64,000 nt of DNA from Pseudomonas frederiksbergensis (lineage in GTDB: Bacteria > Pseudomonadota > Gammaproteobacteria > Pseudomonadales > Pseudomonadaceae): NCBI RefSeq assembly GCF_900105495.1, contig NZ_FNTF01000002.1:3960501-4024500 (forward strand), given 5' to 3'. The position numbers and the translations under genes are program-made. The notes beneath the pieces are model-generated. The model was given only the letters and a program-made list of their open reading frames with translations, was not told where the DNA came from and made no database searches. Positions 32,417 to 43,154 of this stretch are shown piece by piece. Every line of letters starts with the position of its first letter. Positions within the stretch are counted from its first letter, which is position 1.

Positions 32417-33712
32417 CTATAATGGGTTCCGATTCTTTGCTTCAATCCATTGCGCCATGTATTGCGTGCTTCTGTGGTGATGATGGCGCAACATACTTCC
32501 CGTAAAGTTGTCATTTCTAAGTTGTGCCAGATGTTGTTGGCAATACAACAACTTTTCAATCAGCGCCGGACCATGCTCCGATTGTCGATAACGCGCGACG
32601 AGCAACGATTGCCCAAGGGATTGAGCGTCCGTCCACAGAGCTTCATCCTTGTACAGCTGAACCGCGCACTCGGCGAACGCCTGTGCTGTTCGGGTCACAG
32701 CCCCCGGCCAGCGTTGTTCGCCATGCATTGCTTCTGCGCCGATTGGCGTGGTGATCGTGGGCGTGCCGCATAACATGGCGTCGACAATTTTGCCTTTGAT
32801 GCCGGCACCAAAGCGTAGGGGCGCAAGACAAATCCGTGCGCCAGACATGACTTTTAACGCATCTTGCGCCCAGTTCATCACATGAAAGCCCTGGCCGGGG
32901 TTGTGCAATGCAGTCGCTTTGGGCGGCGTGTAAGCACCGTAAATGTGCAATTGAGCCTTGGGCAGTTGTTCGCGAATCAGCGGCCAGATAGTGGTTTTCA
33001 TCCAGAGCACCGCATCCCAGTTCGGCGCATGACGGAAGTTGCCGATGCTGAGAAAGTGCGCGCGGTCGCCAAAAGAAACCGGCGGCACGCTCGGTAGATC
33101 GACCATCAGCGGACACCAGTGCAGCAAGTGGCGCGGCAGTTTGAATTGCTCGACCAGCAATTCGATCTCCACTTCGGAAACCATCAGGTTCAAGTCGCAA
33201 CGATAAATCGCTGCGATTTCCCGTTTGGCCAGATCGGTCTCGGCCATGAGCTCAAACTCTTCCCGTAACGCTGGCGCGAACAGTTCACTGAAGTCATTGG
33301 TGTCGTCATTCGCCTTCAAACGCTCCTTGAGGCGTTGATGGCGGGCATCTCGCAGGCTTTGCAGGTCAGAAGTCTCAAGCACACGCAAGGCATCGGGGCA
33401 GTGCTTCTCAACTCGCCAGCCGAACTGTTCTTCCATCATGAACCGATCGAACAAAACGATATCCGGAGCCAGTTCGCTGATGAACCTGTCGAAACTGCTG
33501 TTGTTCAATTCGATCGGGACTTCGCGAATGCCCAACACCGTCAGGTCTGCCCGATGCTCACCGGAGCTGGCCGGACTACTGAAAGTAATGTCCCAGCCTT
33601 GCTGCAAGAAGGTCTCGAGAATTTGCATCATGTGCCCACCCGCCGCTGAAGAGCAGGGCTCGGGCCAGACGTAACCGATGACCAGGACTTTGGTTGCGAG
33701 GGGCTGGGTCAT
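32417..33712 (-). CDS. Glycosyltransferase, GT-B fold
   Basis: 431-residue protein with the two Rossmann-like halves of GT-B enzymes. N-terminal half: VLVIGYVWPEPCSSAAGGHMMQ and SELAPDIVLFDRFMMEEQFG. C-terminal half: FLSIGNFRHAPNWDAVLW, and APLRFGAGIKGKIVDAMLCG with the nucleotide-sugar binding KGKIVDAM-type loop. The last 40 residues are His/Arg-rich (MLRHHHHRS). No membrane segment. It sits 108 bp downstream of the toxin-like gene on the same strand; whether it glycosylates that protein or a polysaccharide cannot be told. Confidence 0.82.
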   Translation of the reverse strand: MTQPLATKVLVIGYVWPEPCSSAAGGHMMQILETFLQQGWDITFSSPASSGEHRADLTVLGIREVPIELNNSSFDRFISELAPDIVLFDRFMMEEQFGWRVEKHCPDALRVLETSDLQSLRDARHQRLKERLKANDDTNDFSELFAPALREEFELMAETDLAKREIAAIYRCDLNLMVSEVEIELLVEQFKLPRHLLHWCPLMVDLPSVPPVSFGDRAHFLSIGNFRHAPNWDAVLWMKTTIWPLIREQLPKAQLHIYGAYTPPKATALHNPGQGFHVMNWAQDALKVMSGARICLAPLRFGAGIKGKIVDAMLCGTPTITTPIGAEAMHGEQRWPGAVTRTAQAFAECAVQLYKDEALWTDAQSLGQSLLVARYRQSEHGPALIEKLLYCQQHLAQLRNDNFTGSMLRHHHHRSTQYMAQWIEAKNRNPL

Positions 33713-33820
33713 GAACAGTGATCCTTTGCAGCAAGCGAGGGGGCAAAAAAGGGCGCAATTAAACCACAGTACAGTAGTGGTCGCATGCGCCCGGTATCGG
33801 TAACTCGGTCTGTCTGAAAC

Positions 33821-36800
33821 TCAGAGAATGTTGATTTTTATCAGTGTCTGCCCATTGATGTATCCATGGTTGGCATTTTTGAGTGCCGCTTTCATGGTCG
33901 CTATATTCTGCTGATACGCTTGCTTGTTGCTCTTTAATTGGCTTAGCAGCGATGTCGTCAATGCAAATGAGTCGGCATTTTTAAACGCCATCCCGCTGTT
34001 GTAGTTGGTATTTGGAAAACTCGGCAGGCCCATGGACATCTTGCCGTTGGCGAGATTCAGGAGTGGACTCACGTCCAATTGTTGAGAGCCACGCTGAAAT
34101 ATTCCGGTGTCTTCAGCGTAGGCGAAATCTTTGGTTTTCGGCGCGCCGTGGAACATTTCATGAACGAAAGTATCGGCAGTAATGCCTGGGTTGAAATGAT
34201 CCCTGCGATAAGCCTCGTTGAAGTTGTCACTGTAGACCCGGATAAATTCGTTGTTGGCATTTTGCGCCTTGTCGCCAGTTTTCCAGTCGTTGTACAGCCC
34301 CCAATGCAGCTCGGCTACTGAGTCGCTTTCTTGACTGCTGTCGAGGATAAAGTTGCCGGGTTTGATATTTGTAAGGTCCTCTTTTACTGCAATCAGGTAG
34401 TCACGGTAAGCACTTCGGGCTGCGGAAGAGTCATTCGCAAGCAGAAGGACGAGCGCCGCATTCGATTCCTGGATCAGCGTTGGGTCATTCAATACGTTGA
34501 TGGCATCGTCTACTTTTCTGCTGGCGAGTGGTAAGCCTTCTTTGATCACTGTACGAGCGTAGCTTTTAGGCATGATTTTATGCCAGCGTGGGATGGGCAA
34601 TTTAAGTTTGAGATCAAAACCCTTCAGTTTGGCTCCCCAGGGCTCACCAAATCGGTTCAGTGCGTACCATTCGTCATGGTGGCGTATACCCCATACCTGG
34701 AAGGCATCCTGGGAAGTTTGCGCAGGGCGCCAGGTTCCGAGACGAATGATGTCTGGATCGCCGGCTCTGGCCAATTGCTCGAATTGAGTCTGACCCGTCA
34801 ACTGTCGAAGATCGGATACGGCGTTTTCCAAGGCCGCAACACTCCCGTTAATACCTTTGCGCAACAGTTTCGCGCCACCTATAAGCAAATCCGGAACGCC
34901 ATCCAGCGGATTTAGCAAGCTGCTCACCAGGCCCAGGCCAGTTTTGGCCAGGGCGCTGGCTTTCGTTGCAAGGGTCATGCTTCGGGCGGCAATACTGGCT
35001 ATCTTGCCAATGGCCCCGACCACCAACAGAAGCGTCATCGCAGCTTCCAGGGTGCAGGCACCTACGCCTTGGAACTGTCGATCCAGATCGTCTGAACTGA
35101 TGTCTTCGATGCATGATTTGAACGGTACGACAATATTGAGAAACGTGTTCAATGCCTCTTCACGTTCTGCACGCAATGCCTCCAGCCGGGTTTGCCCCCA
35201 ACATTCTTTCACCAACTCATCGTAGGTTGCGATTGGCCGGTGCTTGAGCACGAAGTTTACGAGTGACTCGAATTCACTTGAATAGAAACTTTGGTAATAG
35301 CCTTTGCTTTCAATGTCCGAAGCCAGTGGGGGTGCGGATAGTTCACCGATCTTTTCAATGACGCCACGACTGGTATTGACGAGGCCAGGTGTGACCCCAT
35401 GGGTGTAGCACTCGATGTCCGTGGGCAGTTGATGCACCGGTGCCGGATGGGTGTGGTTCTTTTCACTGCCGCGGGGGCTTGTACGTAACAGGTTCTCCCT
35501 TTCGATCAGCTCGGCCAGTTCCGTGTTTTCACGGCAGACTCCGTGCAAGGTGAACAGCTCATAACAGCTCAATCGTCCTTCGAAGTAGGTACACATCACC
35601 ACGCCGTAACGACCGGTGGCCTGCTCTTTGTCTTTATGACTCTCCATGGGAACCCGATTCGGCACTTTAAGTATGACGTCAAGGGTTGACGCTAATGGAT
35701 TCATGGGGAAGCGGGTGATTGGGTGAATAGTCGCGACTGAAGGCCGTACAGAGAATATCGTCAATTGTCCGCGCAGCAGCCGCACTCGATCAACAAGCGG
35801 CAAGGATGAAAGGGCTAGTTTCAAATGCGTATACATAGCCTGCGCATGTGACAGGTAGTTCCGATTGAATTGGCGGTAAAACTCTCCCTGCGCAGAGATC
35901 AGATTGGGGAGCATCTTTGGAAACGCAGTATAAATACTTGCTCCATGCTTCAAGTCCCAATCGCCTGTCTGCAGGTCGTTGGACATGTGCAGGTCTACAG
36001 GGGACATGAGAAACGGGTCGGCATAGGCGTCTTCCAGTGATCGATTGCTCTTTTGGTGAAGGACGTCATCTTCAAGATAGGTGCATCCTTTGGCGACTTG
36101 CTTGAGGATATCCAGGGCGACGCTCTTGCGGGTCGGCAAGGGGCGAGACAGCGTTTCAGCCGTTTCAGCAAGGGTTTTCGCATGGCGGGCGTAAGCGGCC
36201 ACGGCCACTTCAAGCGAATCCTTGGTCGAGCGGTTCACTTCATCATGGGTGACGATACTGTTGAGCAACGCCCAGTTGATCACTGGATCTACAGCAGCCA
36301 AGGCATTGAGTGCCTGTTGCGACTCTGTGACTGACTCGGACTTCATCAGGTGTTGTATTTGCGCATGGGTCATTACGCGCGACGATCCCGGTGAGATAGC
36401 TTCCTGCACCGCGATGGTCCGGCAGTAATCAACCCATTGCGGGGTGCCTAATAGCAAAGTAGGTGGCAAGTCCTGGACCAGGAACTCCGGCGCGGTGCCG
36501 GCCAGCAATAAATGCGAGGCCAGTGCCACGTTCTGTTCAGTGACCCGGTGGTGATTGATCAAATGTCTTTCGAATTCCGTTTGAACACTGGTGAAAGACT
36601 TCTCTATATGTTGGGCTGCATAGAGATCGAACCCGGCCACTTGATTGCGCGGCTCTTGCTCCCCGACCTTCGGATGAAGATCCAACAGTAGCGCAGTGAA
36701 AAGTATTTGCTGGAGAGATTCGTCCGATAAGGGCTGATCATCTTGCGCACCATACCAATCCAGGTCTCGTACAAAGCTTTTTGCCCAGATTAGAGCAATG

Positions 36801-37594
36801 GAACTGGAAACAAGCATGTTCAGAAAATACTCCGCTTCCGATCGTTTGATGGGAGTGGATCGTCCACCCAGAATAGTGTCTGAAAGCAGTTCCAATAATG
36901 ACTCGCCCTTGGTGTACTCCTTGATCAGTGTTCGAAGCCGGTCCCGCTGTGCTGATGGCATAATGAGCGGATTATTTTCGCCGGCGATTACCATTTCCCA
37001 ATAGTTGCCGAATGGCGGACTTTCCGGATATGACTGCTCCAGGAAGGCAATCAGGTTCTGAGCATCGACTACCGTTCGAGGAAGGAGGTAACGATGGAAT
37101 CTCAACCATTGAATCATGCCGACCTGGTCGTCAAGGGTGACGACGCCACCCGTCAATTGCGCCATTTCAACCAATACAACAAGATCATCGTTCAGATCCG
37201 GAGCCAGTTTGAATGCACTCTCGAAACTCAGGGTTTTACCAGCGTAGTGTGCCTTGACCTGACCTGTGGCGGTTACTTCAAACAGTGAGTCTTCGGGCAG
37301 CTGGAGTTTCAATAAAAGATTTTTGAAAGAGGTTTTTTCGACCATGTTTCGCAAAATGTCTCTTGCGGGCTGGAGAGTTTCTTCTAGCGATGAGCCAGGT
37401 TCCAGGGAGATAAAATAACCTTCCAGGCTGACTTTCCTGGAGTGACTACTGTCTTGCACTCGACGCTTTAATTTGTCGAGAAATTCCCGGCGCTCGATAT
37501 TGTCTTTATGACTGTTGTGATCTTGCGGCGGGCTATAAGTCAAAGGTCTTGATAAGTGTCTTTGAAATGTATTGGTTGCATTAGTAAGGCTCAT
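33821..37594 (-). CDS. Large toxin-like protein with C-terminal aspzincin-type metallopeptidase motif
   Basis: 1257 residues, no signal peptide. Residues 1-840 are mostly helical and not assigned. Residues about 845-910 contain a long hydrophobic/alanine-rich segment (LEAAMTLLLVVGAIGKIASI, then LGLVSSLLNPLDGVPDLLIG), like the membrane-insertion parts of large Pseudomonas toxins. Residues 1143-1162 read TFVHEMFHGAPKTKDFAYAE: His1145-Glu1146-x-x-His1149 followed by T-K-Asp1156-x-x-Tyr1159. This is the HExxH plus (G)TxDxxY pattern of M35-type aspzincins, with Asp as third zinc ligand. The C-terminal domain is therefore a likely protease effector. GGAT precedes ATG 37594. Delivery route unknown; no secretion genes are adjacent. 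Confidence 0.75.
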   Translation of the reverse strand: MSLTNATNTFQRHLSRPLTYSPPQDHNSHKDNIERREFLDKLKRRVQDSSHSRKVSLEGYFISLEPGSSLEETLQPARDILRNMVEKTSFKNLLLKLQLPEDSLFEVTATGQVKAHYAGKTLSFESAFKLAPDLNDDLVVLVEMAQLTGGVVTLDDQVGMIQWLRFHRYLLPRTVVDAQNLIAFLEQSYPESPPFGNYWEMVIAGENNPLIMPSAQRDRLRTLIKEYTKGESLLELLSDTILGGRSTPIKRSEAEYFLNMLVSSSIALIWAKSFVRDLDWYGAQDDQPLSDESLQQILFTALLLDLHPKVGEQEPRNQVAGFDLYAAQHIEKSFTSVQTEFERHLINHHRVTEQNVALASHLLLAGTAPEFLVQDLPPTLLLGTPQWVDYCRTIAVQEAISPGSSRVMTHAQIQHLMKSESVTESQQALNALAAVDPVINWALLNSIVTHDEVNRSTKDSLEVAVAAYARHAKTLAETAETLSRPLPTRKSVALDILKQVAKGCTYLEDDVLHQKSNRSLEDAYADPFLMSPVDLHMSNDLQTGDWDLKHGASIYTAFPKMLPNLISAQGEFYRQFNRNYLSHAQAMYTHLKLALSSLPLVDRVRLLRGQLTIFSVRPSVATIHPITRFPMNPLASTLDVILKVPNRVPMESHKDKEQATGRYGVVMCTYFEGRLSCYELFTLHGVCRENTELAELIERENLLRTSPRGSEKNHTHPAPVHQLPTDIECYTHGVTPGLVNTSRGVIEKIGELSAPPLASDIESKGYYQSFYSSEFESLVNFVLKHRPIATYDELVKECWGQTRLEALRAEREEALNTFLNIVVPFKSCIEDISSDDLDRQFQGVGACTLEAAMTLLLVVGAIGKIASIAARSMTLATKASALAKTGLGLVSSLLNPLDGVPDLLIGGAKLLRKGINGSVAALENAVSDLRQLTGQTQFEQLARAGDPDIIRLGTWRPAQTSQDAFQVWGIRHHDEWYALNRFGEPWGAKLKGFDLKLKLPIPRWHKIMPKSYARTVIKEGLPLASRKVDDAINVLNDPTLIQESNAALVLLLANDSSAARSAYRDYLIAVKEDLTNIKPGNFILDSSQESDSVAELHWGLYNDWKTGDKAQNANNEFIRVYSDNFNEAYRRDHFNPGITADTFVHEMFHGAPKTKDFAYAEDTGIFQRGSQQLDVSPLLNLANGKMSMGLPSFPNTNYNSGMAFKNADSFALTTSLLSQLKSNKQAYQQNIATMKAALKNANHGYINGQTLIKINIL

Positions 37595-37970
37595 GGTAAA
37601 TCCAGTTGTTTCAGGGCTGTATGTTTGAGGTATCCTCTTTTAATATTTAATTGATGGCAAGTCGACGTATGTAAGTGTGTATTGCATTTGTTTGCGTAGT
37701 TGGTGGGTTGTCATGTTGTTCGGCGGCAAATGACTCTTTTCTATAACAGGCAAGAAGGTCAGGTGATTTGTTGTAGTTTTAAATAGAGCATTTGACTGCA
37801 TTCCGCTACTGATTAATGGGAAACGGTTTGCCAGTCACGTGTAGTCAAGGAAACACGACAACTGCAAAACGCATCATCGGCGGGTAATGACTGATTCGGA
37901 TACGTATCCAGGAAGAATCTTGACCATCGTCGTTTCGACAACGCCGTCTGCGTACTCAGCCTCGAAGAAC
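37595..37970. other. AT-rich upstream region of the toxin-like gene
   Basis: About 375 bp with no convincing gene. The first 210 bp next to the toxin start are clearly AT-richer than the surroundings (TTTTAATATTTAATTGATGG, TTTTAAATAGAGCATTTG), as expected for the promoter of a horizontally acquired gene and for H-NS-like (MvaT) binding. The part beyond 37800 returns to normal composition. Confidence 0.5.
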
Positions 37971-38168
37971 TCAGCGCTCGCGTTTCGACGCGCCGGTGGC
38001 AAGAAAACTCACCACCCGGCCTGGCTGCGTTTCTTTTTGGGTCAGGTCCATGGCCTTGACCAGCGCTTCCATCATCGGCACATGCAGCGACATAAAGGGC
38101 TGTTGTTCCGGGGCCTGCATGAATAGTTTCCAGCTGCGGGCAACGCTGTCATCTTCTGTGCGTGGCAA
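37971..38168 (-). CDS. Hypothetical 65-residue protein
   Basis: A reverse frame from TTG 38168 gives MPRTEDDSVARSWKLFMQAP, then EQQPFMSLHVPMMEALVKAM and a C-terminus GRVVSFLATGASKRER. The composition is protein-like (amphipathic helices, no repeats), and AAGG lies about 12 bases before the TTG. It is 58 bp downstream of the single receiver gene on the same strand. The family is not recognised; both the gene and its start are uncertain. Confidence 0.4.
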   Translation of the reverse strand: MPRTEDDSVARSWKLFMQAPEQQPFMSLHVPMMEALVKAMDLTQKETQPGRVVSFLATGASKRER

Positions 38169-38226
38169 AAATACAGCCTTGCGTCGGTTTATGCAGAAGT
38201 GGAGGGGCCACAGCCCCAAACAACTC

Positions 38227-38586
38227 TCAGGCCAGCATGCCTTTGACCTTGTCGCGCAACTGATCAATGGAAAACGGTTTGCCGATCACGTGCATGCCTT
38301 CGGGCACATCCATGCTTTCGGCATAACCGCTGGCAAACAGGATGGGCAGCTCGGGGCGCAGCATCCGGGCCTGGGTGGCCAGTTCACGGCCGTCCATCAC
38401 TGGCAATCCAACGTCGGTCATCATCAAATCGATGTGCTGGTCTTCATCGTTGAGAAACTCCAGCGCCTGTTCGCTGCCATCGGCTTCGAGCACCTTGAAC
38501 TCGAGTTCCTCCAGCACATCGACAATCAGCATGCGCACGATGGCGTCGTCTTCGACTACAAGGATGATGGACGCGGTGGCGGACAT
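38227..38586 (-). CDS. Single-domain response regulator
   Basis: 119-residue CheY-like receiver with no output domain. Phospho-acceptor Asp58 in LMMTDVGLPVMDGRE, acidic pair in VVEDDAI, Thr/Ser switch in LFASGYAE and Lys in GKPFS are all present. It is divergent from the large hybrid kinase (start 38848), which is the probable phosphodonor. The sequence around Asp58 resembles the terminal receiver of the kinase at 45509-47179. Confidence 0.9.
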   Translation of the reverse strand: MSATASIILVVEDDAIVRMLIVDVLEELEFKVLEADGSEQALEFLNDEDQHIDLMMTDVGLPVMDGRELATQARMLRPELPILFASGYAESMDVPEGMHVIGKPFSIDQLRDKVKGMLA

Positions 38587-38847
38587 AGTGGGTTCTCAGA
38601 GGTTGAATTCGCGGGTGGTCGGTCGATCGAAATCGCCGGGCTCTTGCTTCAGTAAGTGACGGAACCCGACAAGTTCCCACGCGGTAGAAAAAAGATTAGT
38701 CACACAAGCGTTGGCAAGGATAACCGCTCCTTGGCAGTGGAGCAGTTGAATGTGGGATTTTGCGCGAAAAGGTGTCAGAAAATTGGATCAAGCCGGCGCT
38801 TTTGGGGCAAACTCCTTGGTTTTCAACAGTTCGACAAGGTTTCCCCC

Positions 38848-41800
38848 ATGACATCCGCGTCTTCGGTTGATGAGCAACGATTCCGTAAACTCCTGAGCCG
38901 TAACGTCAGCCTGCCATTAGGGGTCGGCGCGCTCAGTGCAGTGTTCTTTGTTTCGCTGATCACTTACCTGCTGTCGGTGACCCAGTGGGTCGAGCACACC
39001 GACCGGGTGATCAATAACGCCAATGAATCGATCAAGCTGACCGTCGATCTGGAAACCGGAATGCGCGGCTTCCTGCTGACTGGCGACGAGCACTTCCTTG
39101 AACCCTACGAAACGGCCAAGCCGCGAATAGCAGTGGCCCTCAAAACCTTGCTCGATCTGACCGCAGACAATCCGGTGCAGACCGACCGTCTGCACCGGCT
39201 CCAGGCCTTGCAGAATGAGTGGGCCGCTTACGCGCAGACCCTAATTGAATTGCAACGATCCAGCGGTGATTACCGCAGCGCGGTCAAGACCGGGCGCGGT
39301 AAGCGGCTGACTGATGAGATCCGCAGGCAATTCGAAGACGTGATCGACATGGAGCAACAGTTGCGCACCACGCGCAACGAGGATGTGCGCAGTACCACGA
39401 TCTGGAGCATCAGCCTTTACCTGTTGTTCATTGCCGGGATCAGCGCCTTGCTGGCCTACATCGGTCGTCGGGATTTGCTCAACCTTTCGCAAAGTTACAG
39501 CGCCAACCTCGCCGGGCAACAGGCCAGTGCCCTGCGTCTGGAACAGCAGGCCTGGCTGCGCAATGGCCAGACTGAACTGGCCGAACAAGTGCTGGGGCAA
39601 CTGTCGCTGAATCTGCTGGGCCGCAACATTCTGCAGTTCTGCGCGCAATACCTGGGCACCGCCGTAGCCGCCATTTATGTCCGCGAAGAACATGGCGGGC
39701 TCAAGCGCATTGCTTCTTACGGTTTCTCCCGCGAGCAGGAAGCGCGCGAACAGCAGATTTACAGCGATGAAGGCATTGTCGGCCAGGTCGCGCACCAGGC
39801 TCGCTTGATCCGTCTCGATAACGTACCGGACGGTTACTTCAAGGTTAGCTCCGGCCTGGGCGAAGGTTTGCCGCACAGTGTGCTGGTGGTGCCGACCAGT
39901 GACGATGATCGGGTCAACGGTGTGATCGAACTGGGTTTCCTGCGCCCGCTGATGGATCGCGATGTCGAATTGCTTGAACTGATTGCCGGCAACATAGGCA
40001 CCTCCATCGAGGCCGCTCGCTATCGCCAGCGCCTGCAAGAAGTGCTGGCTGAAACCCAGCAGCTCAATGAGGAGCTGCAAGTCCAGCAGGAAGAACTCAA
40101 GACCGCCAACGAAGAGCTGGAAGAGCAGTCGCGGATTCTCAAAGAATCCCAGGCGCATCTGGAGACCCAGCAGGTCGAGCTTGAACAAACCAATGAGCAG
40201 CTCGCCGAACAGGCGTTGATCCTGGCGGACCAGCGCGACGCCATGGACAAGAAAAATACCGAGCTCAATCAGGCCCAGCACCTGCTCGAAGAGCGCGCCG
40301 AAGAGTTGCAGCGTTCGAGCAAGTACAAGTCTGAATTCCTCGCCAACATGTCCCACGAGTTGCGCACGCCGCTGAACAGCTCGTTGATCCTGGCCAAGTT
40401 GCTGGCGGAAAACCCCCAGGAAAACCTCAGCGCCGAACAGGTCAAGTTTGCCGAGTCGATCTATTCTGCCGGCAATGATTTGCTCAACTTGATCAACGAC
40501 ATTCTCGATATTTCCAAGGTCGAGGCCGGCAAGCTTGAAATGCGGCCGGAGAACACCAGCGTGGCGCGATTGGTGGATGGGTTACGCGAGATGTTCCAGC
40601 CCTTGGCCACCGATAAGAAGCTGCATTTCCAGGTGGAAGTGCAGGCCGGTGCGCCGATGATGATCTTCACCGACCGCCAGCGTCTGGAGCAGGTGATCAA
40701 GAACCTGGTGTCCAACGCGGTGAAATTCACTGAAAAAGGCGAGGTCAGCCTGACAGTTGCCAGTCAGCCCGCCGACGGTATTGCCTTTATCGTTCGCGAT
40801 TCGGGGATTGGCATTGCCGCGGATCAGCAGGACAGTATTTTCGAAGCCTTCCGCCAGGCCGATGGCACCACCAATCGCCGTTATGGCGGCACCGGCCTTG
40901 GCTTGTCGATTTCCCGTGACCTGGCCGCCTTGCTCGGCGGCTCCATCAGTGTCACCAGCGAGCCGGGGCAGGGCAGTGTGTTCACCCTGGTGTTGCCGCA
41001 GCAATACGTTGAACCGGGCGAAGAACCTGTCGAACCGATGAGAGCCACCCCGGTTGCCATGACCCCGAGAGTAATGCCCGCTGCACGGGTACCGCTGATC
41101 GCCGAAGTCGATATCCCGCGCTTCGACGACGATCGCACCAAGGCGCCATTCACCACGCGTTGCATTCTGGTGGTGGAAGACGAGGCGAACTTCGCCAATA
41201 TCCTGTACGACCTGGCCCATGAGCTGGGTTATCAGTGCCTGGTGGCGCACGGGGCGGACGAAGGCTACGACCTGGCCAGGGAATTCATCCCGGACGCCAT
41301 TCTGCTGGACATGCGTCTGCCGGATCATTCCGGGTTGACTGTGTTGCAGCGTCTGAAGGAACACGCTGAAACCCGGCATATCCCGGTGCACGTGATTTCC
41401 GTGGAAGACCGGGTCGAAGCCGCAATGCATATGGGCGCTATCGGTTACGCGGTCAAGCCGACTACCCGAGAAGAACTCAAGGACGTGTTTGCCCGTCTTG
41501 AGGCCAAGCTGACCCAGAAAGTCAAACGCGTCCTGCTGGTCGAAGACGATGACCTGCAGCGCGACAGCATTGCCCGGCTGATCGGCGACGAGGACATCGA
41601 GATCACTGCCGTTGGCCTGGCACAAGATGCGCTGGACCTGCTGCGTACGACGATTTTCGATTGCATGATCATCGACCTGAAACTGCCGGACATGCTCGGC
41701 AACGACTTGCTCAAGCGCATGTCCACGGAAGATATCTGCTCCTTCCCCCCAGTGATTGTCTACACCGGACGCAACCTGACCCGGGACGAAGAGGCCGAGC

Positions 41801-42339
41801 TGCGCAAGTATTCGCGCTCGATCATCATCAAGGGTGCGCGCTCGCCAGAGCGTTTGCTGGATGAGGTCACACTCTTTCTGCACAAAGTCGAATCCAGGTT
41901 GTCCCATGAACGCCAGAGGATGCTCAAGACCGCGCGCAGTCGCGACAAGGTTTTCGAGGGTCGCAAGGTGCTGCTGGTGGACGACGATGTGCGCAACATC
42001 TTCGCCCTCACCAGTGCCCTGGAGCAAAAGGGTGCAGTCGTGGTCATCGGTCGCAACGGTCGTGAAGCGATTGAAAGACTGAATGAAGTCGAGGACATCG
42101 ATCTGGTGTTGATGGACGTGATGATGCCGGAAATGGATGGTTTCGAAGCCACCATCGAGATCCGCAAGGACCCGCGCTGGCGCAAGCTGCCGATCATTGC
42201 GGTGACGGCCAAGGCCATGAAGGACGATCAGGAGCGGTGCTTGCAAGCGGGCTCCAACGATTACCTGGCCAAGCCCATCGACCTGGATCGCCTGTTCTCG
42301 CTGATTCGCGTGTGGTTGCCGAAGATGGAACGCATTTAG
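38848..42339 (+). CDS. CHASE3-GAF hybrid sensor histidine kinase with three receivers
   Basis: 1163-residue membrane kinase. Order: helix at residues 22-45; CHASE3 extracellular sensor (about 46-185, with [19 protein letters not shown]); helix near 190-210; GAF domain (about 245-390); a long coiled coil (390-490); HisKA with His503 in [15 protein letters not shown]; HATPase (N-box [10 protein letters not shown]1 DSGIGIA, G2 GGTGLGLSI); then receivers with Asp821 (LLDMRLPD), Asp943 (MIIDLKLPD) and Asp1090 ([11 protein letters not shown]). The start at 38848 has AAGG upstream; the open frame extends 64 codons further without support. It begins a tightly packed operon. Confidence 0.93.
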   Translation: MTSASSVDEQRFRKLLSRNVSLPLGVGALSAVFFVSLITYLLSVTQWVEHTDRVINNANESIKLTVDLETGMRGFLLTGDEHFLEPYETAKPRIAVALKTLLDLTADNPVQTDRLHRLQALQNEWAAYAQTLIELQRSSGDYRSAVKTGRGKRLTDEIRRQFEDVIDMEQQLRTTRNEDVRSTTIWSISLYLLFIAGISALLAYIGRRDLLNLSQSYSANLAGQQASALRLEQQAWLRNGQTELAEQVLGQLSLNLLGRNILQFCAQYLGTAVAAIYVREEHGGLKRIASYGFSREQEAREQQIYSDEGIVGQVAHQARLIRLDNVPDGYFKVSSGLGEGLPHSVLVVPTSDDDRVNGVIELGFLRPLMDRDVELLELIAGNIGTSIEAARYRQRLQEVLAETQQLNEELQVQQEELKTANEELEEQSRILKESQAHLETQQVELEQTNEQLAEQALILADQRDAMDKKNTELNQAQHLLEERAEELQRSSKYKSEFLANMSHELRTPLNSSLILAKLLAENPQENLSAEQVKFAESIYSAGNDLLNLINDILDISKVEAGKLEMRPENTSVARLVDGLREMFQPLATDKKLHFQVEVQAGAPMMIFTDRQRLEQVIKNLVSNAVKFTEKGEVSLTVASQPADGIAFIVRDSGIGIAADQQDSIFEAFRQADGTTNRRYGGTGLGLSISRDLAALLGGSISVTSEPGQGSVFTLVLPQQYVEPGEEPVEPMRATPVAMTPRVMPAARVPLIAEVDIPRFDDDRTKAPFTTRCILVVEDEANFANILYDLAHELGYQCLVAHGADEGYDLAREFIPDAILLDMRLPDHSGLTVLQRLKEHAETRHIPVHVISVEDRVEAAMHMGAIGYAVKPTTREELKDVFARLEAKLTQKVKRVLLVEDDDLQRDSIARLIGDEDIEITAVGLAQDALDLLRTTIFDCMIIDLKLPDMLGNDLLKRMSTEDICSFPPVIVYTGRNLTRDEEAELRKYSRSIIIKGARSPERLLDEVTLFLHKVESRLSHERQRMLKTARSRDKVFEGRKVLLVDDDVRNIFALTSALEQKGAVVVIGRNGREAIERLNEVEDIDLVLMDVMMPEMDGFEATIEIRKDPRWRKLPIIAVTAKAMKDDQERCLQAGSNDYLAKPIDLDRLFSLIRVWLPKMERI

Positions 42340-43154
42340 TGGAAAAGAACAGCGAAATCGAATTGCGCTTGTTGATCGAGGCGATCTACCTCAAATACAG
42401 CTATGACTTTCGCGATTATTCCGGCGCTTCGATCAAGCGCCGGGTCAATCACGCGTTGAGCCAGTTCGAGTGCACGACCATTTCAGCGTTGCAGGATAAG
42501 GTCCTGCACGACCCAACGGCATTCATGCAGTTGTTGCAACTGCTGACGATCCCGGTCAGCGAAATGTTCCGCGACCCTTCGCATTTCCTGGCGATCCGCA
42601 GGGAAGTGGTGCCGCTGCTCAAGACTTACCCCTCGATCAAGATCTGGATCGCCGGTTGCAGCACCGGTGAAGAGGTCTATTCGATGGCCATTCTGCTGCG
42701 CGAAGAAGGCTTGCTCGATCGCACCATCATTTACGCCACCGACATCAATCCGCGCTCGCTGGATAAAGCCAAGCAAGGGATATTCTCGATGGAGAATGTC
42801 CGCGCCTACACTCATAACTACCAGCAGGCAGGTGGCCAGCGTTCGTTCGCCGACTACTACACAGCGGCTTACGGTTACGCCATTTTCGACAAGACCCTGT
42901 GTGAGAACGTGACCTTCGCCGATCACAGCCTGGCGACTGACAGTGTCTTTTCAGAAACTCAATTGATTTCGTGCCGTAATGTTTTGATTTATTTCAATAA
43001 AAAGCTTCAGGATCGTGCTTTCGGTTTGTTCCATGATTCCCTTTGCCATCGAGGATTTCTGGTGCTGGGCAGCAAGGAAACCCCGGATTTCTCGTCTTAC
43101 GGCAATCAGTTCGAACCGTTGGTCAAACAAGAACGGGTCTACCGAAAATCATGA
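42339..43154 (+). CDS. CheR-type protein-glutamate methyltransferase
   Basis: 271-residue SAM-dependent methyltransferase of the CheR family. N-terminal helical CheR domain (residues 1-75), then SAM motif IWIAGCSTGEEVYSMAI, YATDINPRSLDKAKQGIF and the conserved FCRN-like ISCRNVLIYFNKKLQ. It starts at GTG 42339, whose G is the last base of the kinase stop (TAGTG overlap). There is no chemoreceptor or CheW in this operon, so its methylation target is not obvious; the CHASE3 kinase or another partner is possible. Confidence 0.92.
   Translation: MEKNSEIELRLLIEAIYLKYSYDFRDYSGASIKRRVNHALSQFECTTISALQDKVLHDPTAFMQLLQLLTIPVSEMFRDPSHFLAIRREVVPLLKTYPSIKIWIAGCSTGEEVYSMAILLREEGLLDRTIIYATDINPRSLDKAKQGIFSMENVRAYTHNYQQAGGQRSFADYYTAAYGYAIFDKTLCENVTFADHSLATDSVFSETQLISCRNVLIYFNKKLQDRAFGLFHDSLCHRGFLVLGSKETPDFSSYGNQFEPLVKQERVYRKS

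Noticed and set aside
40582..42246. 554-codon reverse frame inside the CHASE3 kinase
   Set aside because: Antisense shadow of the HATPase and receiver domains; no start site or family resemblance.
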